The notes under the pieces were generated by a model. That model was given only the letters and a program-made list of their open reading frames with translations, made no database searches and was not told the origin of the DNA. A stretch of 64,000 bases of DNA, from contig JBFWNR010000005.1 of the NCBI GenBank assembly GCA_050250955.1, positions 124,001-188,000 of the forward strand. Direction: 5' to 3'. The translations under genes were made by a program, and so were the position numbers. This document shows positions 24,683-33,686 of the stretch, piece by piece. The stretch comes from CAWAYR01 sp050250955. Its GTDB lineage: Bacteria; Acidobacteriota; Vicinamibacteria; Vicinamibacterales; UBA2999. The first letter of the stretch is position 1; every line of letters begins with the position of its first letter.

Positions 24683-26947
24683 ATGCGCTCCGGCAGCCTC
24701 CTGCTCGCCTGCGCCGCCGCGCTGCTCGCCGCGACGACCTGGGTCACGGCCAGCCCGCGGGGGCAGGCTGCGCCCGCCGCACCTGCGGCGGTGCCGCTGG
24801 CGCCCGTGCCGGCCGATGACGCCGGCTACGTCGGCTCGGCGGCCTGCGAGTCGTGCCACGAGGACGCCTACGCCAAGTGGAAGGCGTCGCTGCACATCCA
24901 GATGACCCGGCCGGTCGCCGAGGCCACCGTGCTCGGCGACTTCTCGGGCCGGACCACGCTGACCGCCCACGGCCGCTCCTACACCTTCGGCCGGAAGGGC
25001 GGCGTGCCGCAGGTCACCGTGCGCGCCGGCGACCGCGCTGCCGAGACCTACGCGGTCGACTACACCCTCGGCTCCAAGCGGTTCCAGGGCTACCTGTCGA
25101 CCTTGCCCGACGGCCGCATGTACGTGCTGCCGATCTTCTGGCACGTCGAGAGCGGGCGCTGGCTCGACTGGAAGGAGACGACGCCGATTCCCGACGGCGC
25201 CCACGACCTGAAGCAGGTCTGGAACGTCAACTGCTTCAACTGCCACGCCACCAACCTCGATCGCGGCTACGACCCGCCGGCCAGGGCCTACCGGACCCAC
25301 TGGACCGAACTGGGCATCGGCTGCGAGGCCTGCCACGGCCCCGGCCGCGATCACATCGCGCTGACCGAGGCCTGGGCCGCCGACCCGGCGTCGATGCCCC
25401 GTTACAGCTCACGGGCCTCGAACCGGCAGCTGTCGGCGATCCTGAAGATCTTCTCGCCGCGCTCGGCCGAGCCGCGCCGCACCTTCGACAGCTGCGCCTA
25501 CTGCCACGGCAACAAGCGCAACCTGTTCACGACCTTCGCCGCCGGCGATCGCTACGAGGATCACGCGCTGCCGTTCCTGGTCAGCGAGCCGCTGCCGGAG
25601 TTCGACGCGCAGGGCGAGTTCTGGCCCGACGGCCGGCCCAACCGCTTCAACCGGCCGCAGGCCCTGACCCTCTCGGGGTGCTTCCGCGCCGGGGCGATCA
25701 CCTGCACCAACTGCCACGTCGCCCACGGCTCGGACTTCGACTTCTCGTTGAAGGTCAACGTCCACGACGGCCGCGAGGGCGATCGGCTGTGCACGCAGTG
25801 CCACCAGTCGCCGCCGGCGACGCCGATCGCCGGCGCGACGGCGATCGCCGACGGGCGGCGGCCGCGGATCTCCAGCCGGCCGGCCGACGGGCCCGACAGC
25901 CGCATTCCGTGGACCGACGCGCAGCTCACCGCCCATTCGTTCCATGGCGCCGATTCCGCCGGCAGCCGCTGCGTCGGTTGCCACATGAGCGACGTCAACT
26001 GGCGGCTGCTGATGCGGCGCCGCGATCACACGTTCCAGGCCCCGGTGCCGGAGACCACCGTCGCGTTCGGCGTGCCCAACGCGTGCACGACCTGCCACGA
26101 CGACAAGACGCCGGAATGGGCGGCGCGGCAGATGGACACCTGGTGGGGCGACGGCGAGCGGCGCCGCAAGAACACGCGCCTGGCCACGACCATGTACCAG
26201 GCCGGCACCGGCGATCGATCGGTGCTGCCCGCGCTGGCGGCGGTCGCGGTCGATCGGACGCAGGGGGCGGTGCTGCGGGCCAGTGCCGCCGAGTACATCG
26301 GCGTCCTGGCCGGCACGCGCGTCCTCGACGGCGGCCCCTCGGCCACGCAGACCTCCACGTCCCAGCCGGGCCGCGCTGCCGCGACCGGGCCGCGCGAACT
26401 CCCGGAGCCTCGCGTGCTCGGCGCCCTCCTTGGCGCCGCGGCCGACCCCGAGCCGATGGTGCGCGCCGCGGCCGTCCGGGCCCTGGGCGCGCTCGAGCAG
26501 CGTGACGAGCGCATCCTGGCCGTCCTGATGGCGCGGACCGTGGACGACGCCCGCGTCGTGCGGGCACGTGCTGCCGAGGCGCTGCTCGGCCTCGACGTCA
26601 CCGCGGCCCCGGGGCGGGCCGGCGAGGCGCTGGCCCGCGCCCAGGACGATCTCGCCGAGAGCTTGCGGTCGTTCCCGGAGTCGCCGGCGCAGCAGGCGAC
26701 GCTGGCCTGGCTGCTCGCCCAGCGCGGCGATGTCGCCGGCGCCGAAGCGGCCGTGCGCGCCGCGCTGATGCTCGACGAGCGCTTCGCGCGGCCGCACGTG
26801 ATCCGCGGCGTGATGGCCGCCCGCGCCGGCCGGTTCGACGAGGCGCTGGCCAGCTGGCGTACGGCGCGATCGCTCGATCCGGCCACGCCCAACATCGACC
26901 GGATGATCGACGAAGCCGAGCGCCGGGTGACGCCCCGCGGGCGCTAG
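24683..26947 (+). CDS. Octaheme c-type cytochrome with HEAT and TPR tail
   Basis: Exported multiheme protein of 754 residues. The N-terminal hydrophobic signal (about 1-20) is followed by eight CxxCH heme sites in order: CESCH, CFNCH, CEACH, CAYCH, CTNCH, CTQCH, CVGCH and CTTCH, spread over about residues 50-480. The C-terminal third has HEAT-like segments (MVRAAAVRALGALEQ and VVRARAAEALLGL) and then TPR-like helices. The N-terminal part resembles cytochrome c554-type electron carriers. It is probably periplasmic, carrying electrons and docking partners through the repeats. The neighbouring convergent genes are also secreted or anchored TPR proteins. Confidence 0.87.
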   Translation: MRSGSLLLACAAALLAATTWVTASPRGQAAPAAPAAVPLAPVPADDAGYVGSAACESCHEDAYAKWKASLHIQMTRPVAEATVLGDFSGRTTLTAHGRSYTFGRKGGVPQVTVRAGDRAAETYAVDYTLGSKRFQGYLSTLPDGRMYVLPIFWHVESGRWLDWKETTPIPDGAHDLKQVWNVNCFNCHATNLDRGYDPPARAYRTHWTELGIGCEACHGPGRDHIALTEAWAADPASMPRYSSRASNRQLSAILKIFSPRSAEPRRTFDSCAYCHGNKRNLFTTFAAGDRYEDHALPFLVSEPLPEFDAQGEFWPDGRPNRFNRPQALTLSGCFRAGAITCTNCHVAHGSDFDFSLKVNVHDGREGDRLCTQCHQSPPATPIAGATAIADGRRPRISSRPADGPDSRIPWTDAQLTAHSFHGADSAGSRCVGCHMSDVNWRLLMRRRDHTFQAPVPETTVAFGVPNACTTCHDDKTPEWAARQMDTWWGDGERRRKNTRLATTMYQAGTGDRSVLPALAAVAVDRTQGAVLRASAAEYIGVLAGTRVLDGGPSATQTSTSQPGRAAATGPRELPEPRVLGALLGAAADPEPMVRAAAVRALGALEQRDERILAVLMARTVDDARVVRARAAEALLGLDVTAAPGRAGEALARAQDDLAESLRSFPESPAQQATLAWLLAQRGDVAGAEAAVRAALMLDERFARPHVIRGVMAARAGRFDEALASWRTARSLDPATPNIDRMIDEAERRVTPRGR

Positions 26948-27028
26948 AGGGCACGGGTCTCGTCCTGACTTTGCGCGGAGCTTCGTCTGCGCCGCGGCAG
27001 CCCTGAAGGGCTGCCCTACGTGCCGGCG

Positions 27029-29158
27029 CTACCGCGGCAGCAGCCGCAGACCCGGCTCGCCGGCGAACCGCTGCCGCGCCTCGTCGCGCAGTTGCGTCGC
27101 CCGTTCCCGATCGCCGATGGTCTGGCTGAGGCGTACCGCCGTCGCGTAGCCGCCCGGTGTCGGCACCTGGCGCACCAGCGCTTCGACGGCGGCGGCTGCC
27201 TCGGCGGTGTGCCCCAGGGCGTGGTGCGACGTGACCAGGCCGGCGTGGGCGCGGGTGTCGAACGGCGCGACGGCGACCTGGCGTTCGAACGCGGCCAGCG
27301 CCTCCTCGTGGCGGCCGAGACGCGCCAGGCAGTCGCCGCGATACCACTCCAGCCCGGGCGGCGCCGAGCCATCGGTTGACGCGGTTAACGCATCGAGCGC
27401 GGCCAGGGCGTCGGCGTAGCGGCCGGCGCCGTGCTGCAGCACCGCGCCCACGAACTGGGTGACGTCGATGTCCGGCGCGGCCAGGCGCGCCGCCTCGGCG
27501 TGCTGGCGGGCGACCACCCGCTGCCGGCGGATCGCCGCAACCTCGGCGGCCAGCGCGTGTGCGGCCGCCGCGATCGGTGCGGCCACCTCCGGCGTGGCGG
27601 CGAGCAGCCGCTCGAGACGCCCGGCGGCGCCGTCGAGCGCGCCGCGATCGATGTCGAACCGGGCCGCCGCCAGCGTGCCGTCGCCGCTGCCGGGCCTGAG
27701 CGCGTCCACGCGATCGAAGGCGCCTTGGGCCTCGTCCACGCGTCCGAGCCGGGCGGCAGCCACGCCCAGGCGGTACCACGCGTTGGCCTCGGCGGGCTGC
27801 CGGCTCACGACCTCGCGGTAGGCGGCGACCGCCGGCACCAGCGCGCGGTCGGCCTCGTGGCGAGCCGCGGACACGTAGGCGGCGAGGAACGGGGCGAGGT
27901 CGCTCGGCGCCGGTTCCGGCAGCGGCGCGGCCGGCGGAGTGGCCGGCAGGAGCGTCGGCGCCACCTGTCCGAGGCGCGCCAACGCTGCCCGCGTCGCCTC
28001 GTCGGCGGGGGCCGGCGAGGCCGGTGTGGTCGAGCCGGGGAAGGCGTCGGGGGTCGCCGGCGTGCGCAGCGCCGGCCAGCCGAAGCGGAGCGCCCCCGAG
28101 AGGGCTTCGGCGTAGCGCGGCGCCTCCGCGCCCGGGCCGTCGTCGCCTTCGAGCGCAGCGCGAAACGACCGCCCGGGCAGCGCCGCCGATCCGGGGGCCC
28201 GGACCAGGTCGAGGACAGTCGGCGTCAGGTCGATGTGCTGAATCGGATCGTCGAGGCGGGTGCCGGCGGTCGTCCCGGGCATCTTGACCAGCAGCGGTAC
28301 GTGCAGGGCATCGTCGGTGAGGACGAAGGGCCGCTGTTCCGGCGCATCCCACGGCGCCGCCGACGCCGCCGTGACGATGACCAGCGCGGCGTCGTACCAG
28401 CCCTTGCGGCGCACCGCCTCGATCACGCTGCCGGCGGCGCGATCCGCCTCCAGGATGACCGCTTCGGCCATGCGCAGCCCTCGCGTGCCATCGGGCGCCA
28501 TCGGCGCCAGCGACGAGGCGTCGAGGTGCAGGAACTGAAAGAAGCGCTCGGAGTCCTGAGCCTCGATCCAGCTGGCCGCGGCGCGCGCCGTGGCCTCGGC
28601 CGCACGGACGACATCAGGCGGTGCGCCGGGTTCGGCGGCGCCACCGGGCGGGGCCTCGTAGCGTTGGAAGCCCCGCGCGAGGCCGGTGCCGGGTCGCAGC
28701 AGGAAGCTCGACACCTCCGCCGCGGTGGCGAAGTCGCGCTCGGCCAGCCGCGACGCCAGCGTGTCGGCGCCTTCGGCGAGGGTGAAGCCGACGTCGTCAC
28801 GCAGGCCGTGCGCGAAGGGCAGGGTGCCGGTCAGGAGCGCGGCATGAGCGGGCAGCGCGGCGGCCGCATGCGCCGACGCCCGCGTGAAGACCACCGCGTC
28901 GCCGGCCAGCCGATCGAGATGGGGGGTGAGCCGCCCGCTGCCGCCGTAGGCGGCCAGCCCGGACGTCGGCAGCGGATCGATCGAGATGAGGAGAATCGGC
29001 CCGCCGACCGGGGACGACTCGCGGGCGAAGCGCCAGCCGACCAACGCCGAGGCGATGACGGCGGCGGCGACGAGCCCGAGGATGACCACGCCGCGCCAGT
29101 GCGACGCGGAACTCCCGCCCGGCGGCCGCTGGGACCGCCGGGCGGCACTGACTGGCAT
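27029..29158 (-). CDS. Sulfatase-fold protein lacking catalytic residues, with TPR tail
   Basis: 709 residues: one N-terminal transmembrane helix (about 23-43), an alkaline phosphatase/sulfatase-like domain (about 53-350), then TPR repeats (about 420-700). The sulfatase signature reads AAALPAHAALLTG: position 101, where the family has the formylglycine-forming Cys/Ser (or Thr in related hydrolases), is Ala. The first metal motif reads SIDPLPTSG, keeping one Asp where active enzymes have two. It is probably a non-enzymatic, membrane-anchored scaffold. The downstream neighbour is convergent. Its upstream gene also has TPRs and lies 18 nt away on the same strand. Confidence 0.8.
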   Translation of the reverse strand: MPVSAARRSQRPPGGSSASHWRGVVILGLVAAAVIASALVGWRFARESSPVGGPILLISIDPLPTSGLAAYGGSGRLTPHLDRLAGDAVVFTRASAHAAAALPAHAALLTGTLPFAHGLRDDVGFTLAEGADTLASRLAERDFATAAEVSSFLLRPGTGLARGFQRYEAPPGGAAEPGAPPDVVRAAEATARAAASWIEAQDSERFFQFLHLDASSLAPMAPDGTRGLRMAEAVILEADRAAGSVIEAVRRKGWYDAALVIVTAASAAPWDAPEQRPFVLTDDALHVPLLVKMPGTTAGTRLDDPIQHIDLTPTVLDLVRAPGSAALPGRSFRAALEGDDGPGAEAPRYAEALSGALRFGWPALRTPATPDAFPGSTTPASPAPADEATRAALARLGQVAPTLLPATPPAAPLPEPAPSDLAPFLAAYVSAARHEADRALVPAVAAYREVVSRQPAEANAWYRLGVAAARLGRVDEAQGAFDRVDALRPGSGDGTLAAARFDIDRGALDGAAGRLERLLAATPEVAAPIAAAAHALAAEVAAIRRQRVVARQHAEAARLAAPDIDVTQFVGAVLQHGAGRYADALAALDALTASTDGSAPPGLEWYRGDCLARLGRHEEALAAFERQVAVAPFDTRAHAGLVTSHHALGHTAEAAAAVEALVRQVPTPGGYATAVRLSQTIGDRERATQLRDEARQRFAGEPGLRLLPR

Positions 29159-29176
29159 CGAGCGCGGCGGGCCGGG

Positions 29177-30121
29177 CTAGCCCTTCTTGAGCTGCTCGAT
29201 GAGGGCCTTGGCCTGGGCGGCCTCGGCGGAGTTCGGCTCGACGGCGATGACCTTCTCCATCATCTCGAGCGCCCCGGCCATGTCGGCCTTCTGCAGCTTG
29301 CCCAGGCCCAGCTTGAAGTACGGCTTGGCCCAGTTGGCGTCGATGTCGATGGCCCGCTGGTAGGCGGCCATCGCCGCGTCGGTCTCGCCCTTGGCGAATT
29401 TCACCTCGCCGAGGTTGTAGAACACCTCGCGGCTGGCGCTCATGCTCTGCGACGCCTCGGTGAGCGCGGTCTCGGCGGCGGCGAAGTCGCCCTTCTCGAG
29501 GTTGGTCATGCCGACCTCGATCTTGGCGCGCTCGTTGTTCGGGTCGGCCTCGAGCAGCTTCTGATAGGACGCCAGCGCGCCGTCGTAGTCCTTCTTGGCG
29601 CGCTGCGCCCGGCCGATCTGCAGGTGCAGCATGGTCAGCGCCGGCACCTTGGTGAGCATCGCCTGGTAGGCGGCGATGGCGCCGTCGAAGTCGTTCGCGG
29701 TCAGCTTGGCGTCGGCCGCGGCGAGCTCTTCCTGCAGCTCCTTGGTGTCGACGCCGGCCAAAGCGCCGGCGGGGCCGGACGCACCGGGGGCGAGCGTGAA
29801 CTCCACCGGCGGGTTGGGCTGGCCGATGGTGCGGATGGGCACCTGGCCGACCGACGGCTGGAAGCCGTTCGCCGACGCGGTGAGCTTCCAGTTGCCGGCG
29901 CGCAGCCCGATGATCGAGAAGCGGCCGCGGTCGTCGGTCGTCGCGGTGAACGACGGCGGCGACGCGCTGGGGTTCTCGGCGACCACGGACGCGCCCTTGA
30001 TCGGCTGGCCCTTGTCGTCCTTGACGACGCCACCGATACGGCCGGTCTGGGCCGCCACCGGAAGGGCGCCGAGCAGCACGACCGCCAGGGCCGCGAGCGA
30101 CAGCTTCAGACTTTCACGCAT
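29177..30121 (-). CDS. Secreted CarboxypepD_reg-like/TPR protein
   Basis: 314 residues. Signal peptide 1-24 (PVAAQ), a carboxypeptidase-regulatory beta-sandwich at about 26-110 (GRIGGVVKDDKGQPIKGASV), then five or so TPR units (about 125-310) ending QLKKG. Probably a periplasmic or surface scaffold that binds peptides or other TPR proteins. GGAGAGA precedes the ATG, and TATACT (30159-30164, minus strand) gives a leader of about 30 nt. It probably forms an operon with the pseudo-sulfatase gene. Confidence 0.8.
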   Translation of the reverse strand: MRESLKLSLAALAVVLLGALPVAAQTGRIGGVVKDDKGQPIKGASVVAENPSASPPSFTATTDDRGRFSIIGLRAGNWKLTASANGFQPSVGQVPIRTIGQPNPPVEFTLAPGASGPAGALAGVDTKELQEELAAADAKLTANDFDGAIAAYQAMLTKVPALTMLHLQIGRAQRAKKDYDGALASYQKLLEADPNNERAKIEVGMTNLEKGDFAAAETALTEASQSMSASREVFYNLGEVKFAKGETDAAMAAYQRAIDIDANWAKPYFKLGLGKLQKADMAGALEMMEKVIAVEPNSAEAAQAKALIEQLKKG

Positions 30122-30158
30122 CGTAGTGTCTCTCCCTGGAAATCCGGAAAACCTTCCA

Positions 30159-30168
30159 AGTATATGCT
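30159..30168. promoter_or_regulatory. Overlapping divergent -10 boxes
   Basis: AGTATATGCT contains TATACT on the minus strand (30159-30164) and TATGCT on the plus strand (30163-30168). The plus-strand box ends 8 nt before GTG 30177. The 55-bp gap between two divergent genes thus seems to hold both promoters face to face. Confidence 0.5.
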
Positions 30169-30176
30169 AGCGCGCG

Positions 30177-32648
30177 GTGCCCGCCATGCCCAGCGTCAAG
30201 GTTCGCCGCGCCGCGACAGGTGCCGTCGGGGGCGTCGTCCTCGGGACGGTGCTCTCGCTCCTTTGGACACCGGAACCGGCCGCCTGGTCGCAGCCGGCGG
30301 CCCGCCCGGCCAGCCGCCCGGCCGGTGTGGATCCCGCCCGGCTGGCCGCCATCGATGAGGTAGTGGCGCGGGCGATCGCCGCCGGCCAGCTGCCCGGGGC
30401 GGTCGTGGTCGTCGGCCGCGGCGACGCCGTCCTCTACGAGAAAGCCTACGGTCAGCGGGCCGTGGTGCCGGCCGCCGAGCCGATGACGCTCGACACGGTC
30501 TTCGACATGGCGTCGCTCACCAAGGTCGTGGCGACGACCACCGCGGTGATGCAGCTGGTGGAGCAGGGCACCGTCCGGCTCACCGACCCGGTGGCCTCCT
30601 GGGTGCCTGGCTTCGAGCGCTTCGGCAAGCGGGGCATCACCGTCCGCCACCTGTTGACCCACGTGTCTGGTCTGCGCCCCGACGTCGACCTGGGCGAGTC
30701 CTGGAAGGGCTACGAGGCGGCCATCGACCTGGCGGTCAACGAAGTGCCGACGGCGCCGCCGGGGGCGCAGTTCGTCTACAGCGACATCAACTTCTTCCTG
30801 CTCGGCCACATCGTGGCCCGCGCCTCGGGCCTGCCGCTCGAGCAGTACGTGGCCCGCCACGTCTTCGACCCGCTGGGCATGGCCGACACCGGGTTCCTGC
30901 CGCCCATCGAACGCATCGGCCGCATCGCCCCCACCGAACGCTGCCGGTTCCTCGACGCCTGGCCGTGCAAGGCGCCGGAGGTCGAGCCGCTGCGCGGCGT
31001 CGTCCACGATCCCACCGCCCGGCGGATGGGGGGTGTGGCCGGTCACGCCGGGCTCTTCAGCACGGCTCGCGATCTGACCCGCTTCGCGCGCATGCTGCTC
31101 GGCGGCGGGGCGCTCGGCTCGCGGCGGGTCCTGGCGCCGCTGACCGTCGCCAAGATGATCGCGCCGGCGACACCGGCCGCCATGGCCGCCCGACGCGGGC
31201 TGGGGTGGGATCTCGACACCAGCTTCTCGGGCAATCGCGGCGAGCTGATGCCGCTCGGCTCCTTCGGGCACACCGGCTTCACCGGCACGTCGATCTGGGT
31301 CGATCCCCGCACCCGGCTGTTCGTGATCTTCCTGTCGAGCCGCCTGCACCCGGACGGCACCGGTGACGTGACGCCGCTCCGGGCCCGCGTCGCCACGCTC
31401 GCCGCCGCCGCCGTCACCGGCGGACCGGGGTTCGAGGATCCGACGGGCCTGCAGTCCACCGGCACCGATTTCGGCGCCTCGTCCGATCCGGCCCGGCCGA
31501 TCGTCGGGCCGCCGCCGGTCCGCGTCCTCACCGGCATCGATGTGCTGACGCGCGACGGCTTCGCGCTGCTCCAGGGCCGGCGCGTCGGCCTGGTCACCAA
31601 CCACACCGGCCGCGCGGCGTCGGGGGCGACCACCATCGACCTGCTCTACCGGGCCCCCGGCGTGTCGCTCGTGGCGCTCTTCAGCCCCGAACACGGCATC
31701 CGCGGCGTGCTCGACGCCGACGTGCCGTCGTCCACCGACGAGGCCACCGGGCTGCCGATCCACTCGCTCTACGGCGACACCCGTCGGCCTACCGACGCGA
31801 TGCTGGAGGGCATCGACACGATGGTGGTCGACCTGCAGGACGTCGGCGCCCGCTTCTACACCTACCCGGCGACGATGGGCTACGTGCTCGAGGCAGCGGC
31901 CAGGCGGCAGATCCGCGTCGTCGTCCTCGACCGGCCCAACCCGATCGGCGGCTGGAAGATCGAAGGGCCGCTGCCCGACGACGACCTCCTCAGCTTCATC
32001 GCCTACCTGCCGATGCCGATCCGTCACGGGCTGACGCTGGGCGAGCTGGCGCAGCTCTTCAACGCCGAGCGGTCGATCGGCGCCGAGCTCACCGTGGTGC
32101 GCATGGAGGGCTGGCGGCGCGATCACTGGTTCGATCACACCGGGCTGGCGTGGGTGAACCCGTCGCCCAACATGCGCAACCTCACCCAGGCGACGCTGTA
32201 TCCGGGCATCGGCGCGCTCGAGTACGGCAACCTGTCGGTCGGCCGCGGCACCGATCAGCCGTTCGAGCAGATCGGCGCGCCGTGGATCGACGGCCCGCGC
32301 CTGGCGCAGGCCCTGAACGCGCGCGGGCTGCCCGGCATCCGCTTCTACCCGGTGCGCTTCACGCCGACCTCCAGCGTGCACGCCGGGATGGACTGCCAGG
32401 GCGTGTTCATGGTCGTCACCGATCGCGACGCGCTGGCGCCGGCCCGCGTCGGCATCGAGATCGCGTCGGCGCTGTGGCGCCTGCACGGCGACGCCTTCGA
32501 CAAGAAGACCTCCGAACGCCTGCTCGGGTCGCGCGCCGACTTCGCCAGGCTGCGGGCGGGGGAGGATCCGGCCGCCGTCGCCGCCGGCTGGGCCGGTGCC
32601 GAGGCGGCGTGGCGTCGCCTGCGTGCGCAGTATTTGCTCTACCCCTAA
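30177..32648 (+). CDS. Beta-lactamase-like serine hydrolase fused to NamZ (DUF1343)
   Basis: 823-residue fusion acting on cell-wall fragments outside the cytoplasm. After an N-terminal hydrophobic signal/anchor (about 14-31), residues 50-410 form a class C beta-lactamase-like domain with S113-x-x-K116 (SLTK), Y201-S-D203 and H365-T-G367. Residues about 440-823 form DUF1343, now known as exo-beta-N-acetylmuramidase NamZ (GH171), with FSPEHGIRG and LDRPNPIGG. The pairing suggests peptide trimming plus MurNAc release in one protein. GTG 30177 sits 8 nt after TATGCT; ATG 30186 is the alternative start. Confidence 0.88.
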   Translation: MPAMPSVKVRRAATGAVGGVVLGTVLSLLWTPEPAAWSQPAARPASRPAGVDPARLAAIDEVVARAIAAGQLPGAVVVVGRGDAVLYEKAYGQRAVVPAAEPMTLDTVFDMASLTKVVATTTAVMQLVEQGTVRLTDPVASWVPGFERFGKRGITVRHLLTHVSGLRPDVDLGESWKGYEAAIDLAVNEVPTAPPGAQFVYSDINFFLLGHIVARASGLPLEQYVARHVFDPLGMADTGFLPPIERIGRIAPTERCRFLDAWPCKAPEVEPLRGVVHDPTARRMGGVAGHAGLFSTARDLTRFARMLLGGGALGSRRVLAPLTVAKMIAPATPAAMAARRGLGWDLDTSFSGNRGELMPLGSFGHTGFTGTSIWVDPRTRLFVIFLSSRLHPDGTGDVTPLRARVATLAAAAVTGGPGFEDPTGLQSTGTDFGASSDPARPIVGPPPVRVLTGIDVLTRDGFALLQGRRVGLVTNHTGRAASGATTIDLLYRAPGVSLVALFSPEHGIRGVLDADVPSSTDEATGLPIHSLYGDTRRPTDAMLEGIDTMVVDLQDVGARFYTYPATMGYVLEAAARRQIRVVVLDRPNPIGGWKIEGPLPDDDLLSFIAYLPMPIRHGLTLGELAQLFNAERSIGAELTVVRMEGWRRDHWFDHTGLAWVNPSPNMRNLTQATLYPGIGALEYGNLSVGRGTDQPFEQIGAPWIDGPRLAQALNARGLPGIRFYPVRFTPTSSVHAGMDCQGVFMVVTDRDALAPARVGIEIASALWRLHGDAFDKKTSERLLGSRADFARLRAGEDPAAVAAGWAGAEAAWRRLRAQYLLYP

Positions 32649-32649
32649 G

Positions 32650-32752
32650 GGGGTCAGACCCCTTTCAAGTTCTGGCCAGAATAGGGGTCAGACCCCTTTC
32701 TGGCTGGAGGCAGTCGAAAGGCTGGCTGACCGAGGAAAGGGGTCTGGCCCCT
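32650..32752. repeat. GGGGTCAGACCCC intergenic repeat cluster
   Basis: GGGGTCAGACCCCTTTC occurs at 32650-32666 and 32684-32700, and an inverted copy with one mismatch lies at 32735-32751. Each unit is itself palindromic. Together they could fold as a bidirectional terminator between two convergent genes; the third copy overlaps the stop codon of the heme O synthase gene. It resembles dispersed palindromic elements of the REP kind. Confidence 0.75.
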
Positions 32753-33686
32753 ATCCGCGGTGGTCGAGCACCAGCACCAGCCAGAGCAGCGGCAGGTAGA
32801 TGATCGTCGCGAAGAACAGCCGGCGCGCCGCGGCGTGGGACCGGGTGGCGGCGAACTCGAACGCCAGCCACAGGACGATCGCGCCGAGGACCATCGCGGC
32901 CGCCAGATAGCGCGGACCGGCCAGCCCCACCGCCGTCGGCAGCAGGCTGACCGGAATCGTCGCCGCGGCATAGAGCACGGCCTGGCGTCCGGTGCTGCGT
33001 CCGTCCGGGGCGATCACCGGCAGCAGCGGCATCCCGGCATGCGCGTAGTCATCGCGATGCATCCAGGCGATGGCCAGGAAGTGCGGCATCTGCCAGAAGA
33101 AGACGATGGCGAAGAGCGCCCAGCCCGGCAACGACAGCGAGTTGGTGGCGGCCGCCCAGCCGATGAGCGCCGGCAGCGCGCCGGGGATGGCGCCGACGAT
33201 GGTGGACAGCGACGAACGCCGCTTCAGCGGCGTGTACCAGATGACGTAGGTGAGCATCGTCACCAGCGCCACCATCGCCGACAGCGCGTTGACACCCGCC
33301 CACAGCTCGACGACGCCGACCAGCGTGAGCACCAGGCCGAAGGCCAGCGCCGGCCGCGTCGCCAGACGGGCATCGGGCAGCGGCCGGCGCCGCGTCCGCC
33401 GCATCCGCTTGTCGGTGTCCTTCTCCCACACCTGGTTGAGCGCCGAGGCGCCGGCGGCGACCAGCGTGGTGCCGACGACGGTGTGCACGAGCTCGGCGAG
33501 CGGCGCCCCATTCCGCCGCCCGGCGTAGTACGCCACCAAGGTGGTCATCACGACCAGCAGGTTCAGACGCGGCTTGGTGAGGGTGACGAAATCGGCGAAC
33601 GCCGACGGCGCCCGCACGGCGGCCGGCGCGTCGGCCGGCACGTCGGCGGGCGAGCTGACCGATCGTGACGGCATGGGCTCGCTCAT
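32751..33686 (-). CDS. ctaB: Protoheme IX farnesyltransferase (heme O synthase)
   Basis: Inner-membrane UbiA-family prenyltransferase, 311 residues with about nine helices, adding a farnesyl group to heme B for heme-copper oxidases. FVTLTKPRLNLLVVMTT, ALNQVWEKDTDKRMRRT (the NxxxxxDxxxD allylic diphosphate site) and HFLAIAWMHRDDYAHAGMPLLPV are diagnostic. ATG overlaps the upstream lipoprotein stop by 4 nt (ATGA). Its stop lies inside a dispersed repeat. No oxidase subunit genes are in the window. Confidence 0.94.
   Translation of the reverse strand: MSEPMPSRSVSSPADVPADAPAAVRAPSAFADFVTLTKPRLNLLVVMTTLVAYYAGRRNGAPLAELVHTVVGTTLVAAGASALNQVWEKDTDKRMRRTRRRPLPDARLATRPALAFGLVLTLVGVVELWAGVNALSAMVALVTMLTYVIWYTPLKRRSSLSTIVGAIPGALPALIGWAAATNSLSLPGWALFAIVFFWQMPHFLAIAWMHRDDYAHAGMPLLPVIAPDGRSTGRQAVLYAAATIPVSLLPTAVGLAGPRYLAAAMVLGAIVLWLAFEFAATRSHAAARRLFFATIIYLPLLWLVLVLDHRG

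Noticed and set aside
27431..30358. A 975-codon plus-strand frame opposite the TPR genes
   Set aside because: The opposite strand carries clear pseudo-sulfatase and TPR sequences; this product is a low-complexity Arg/Gly/His-rich shadow.
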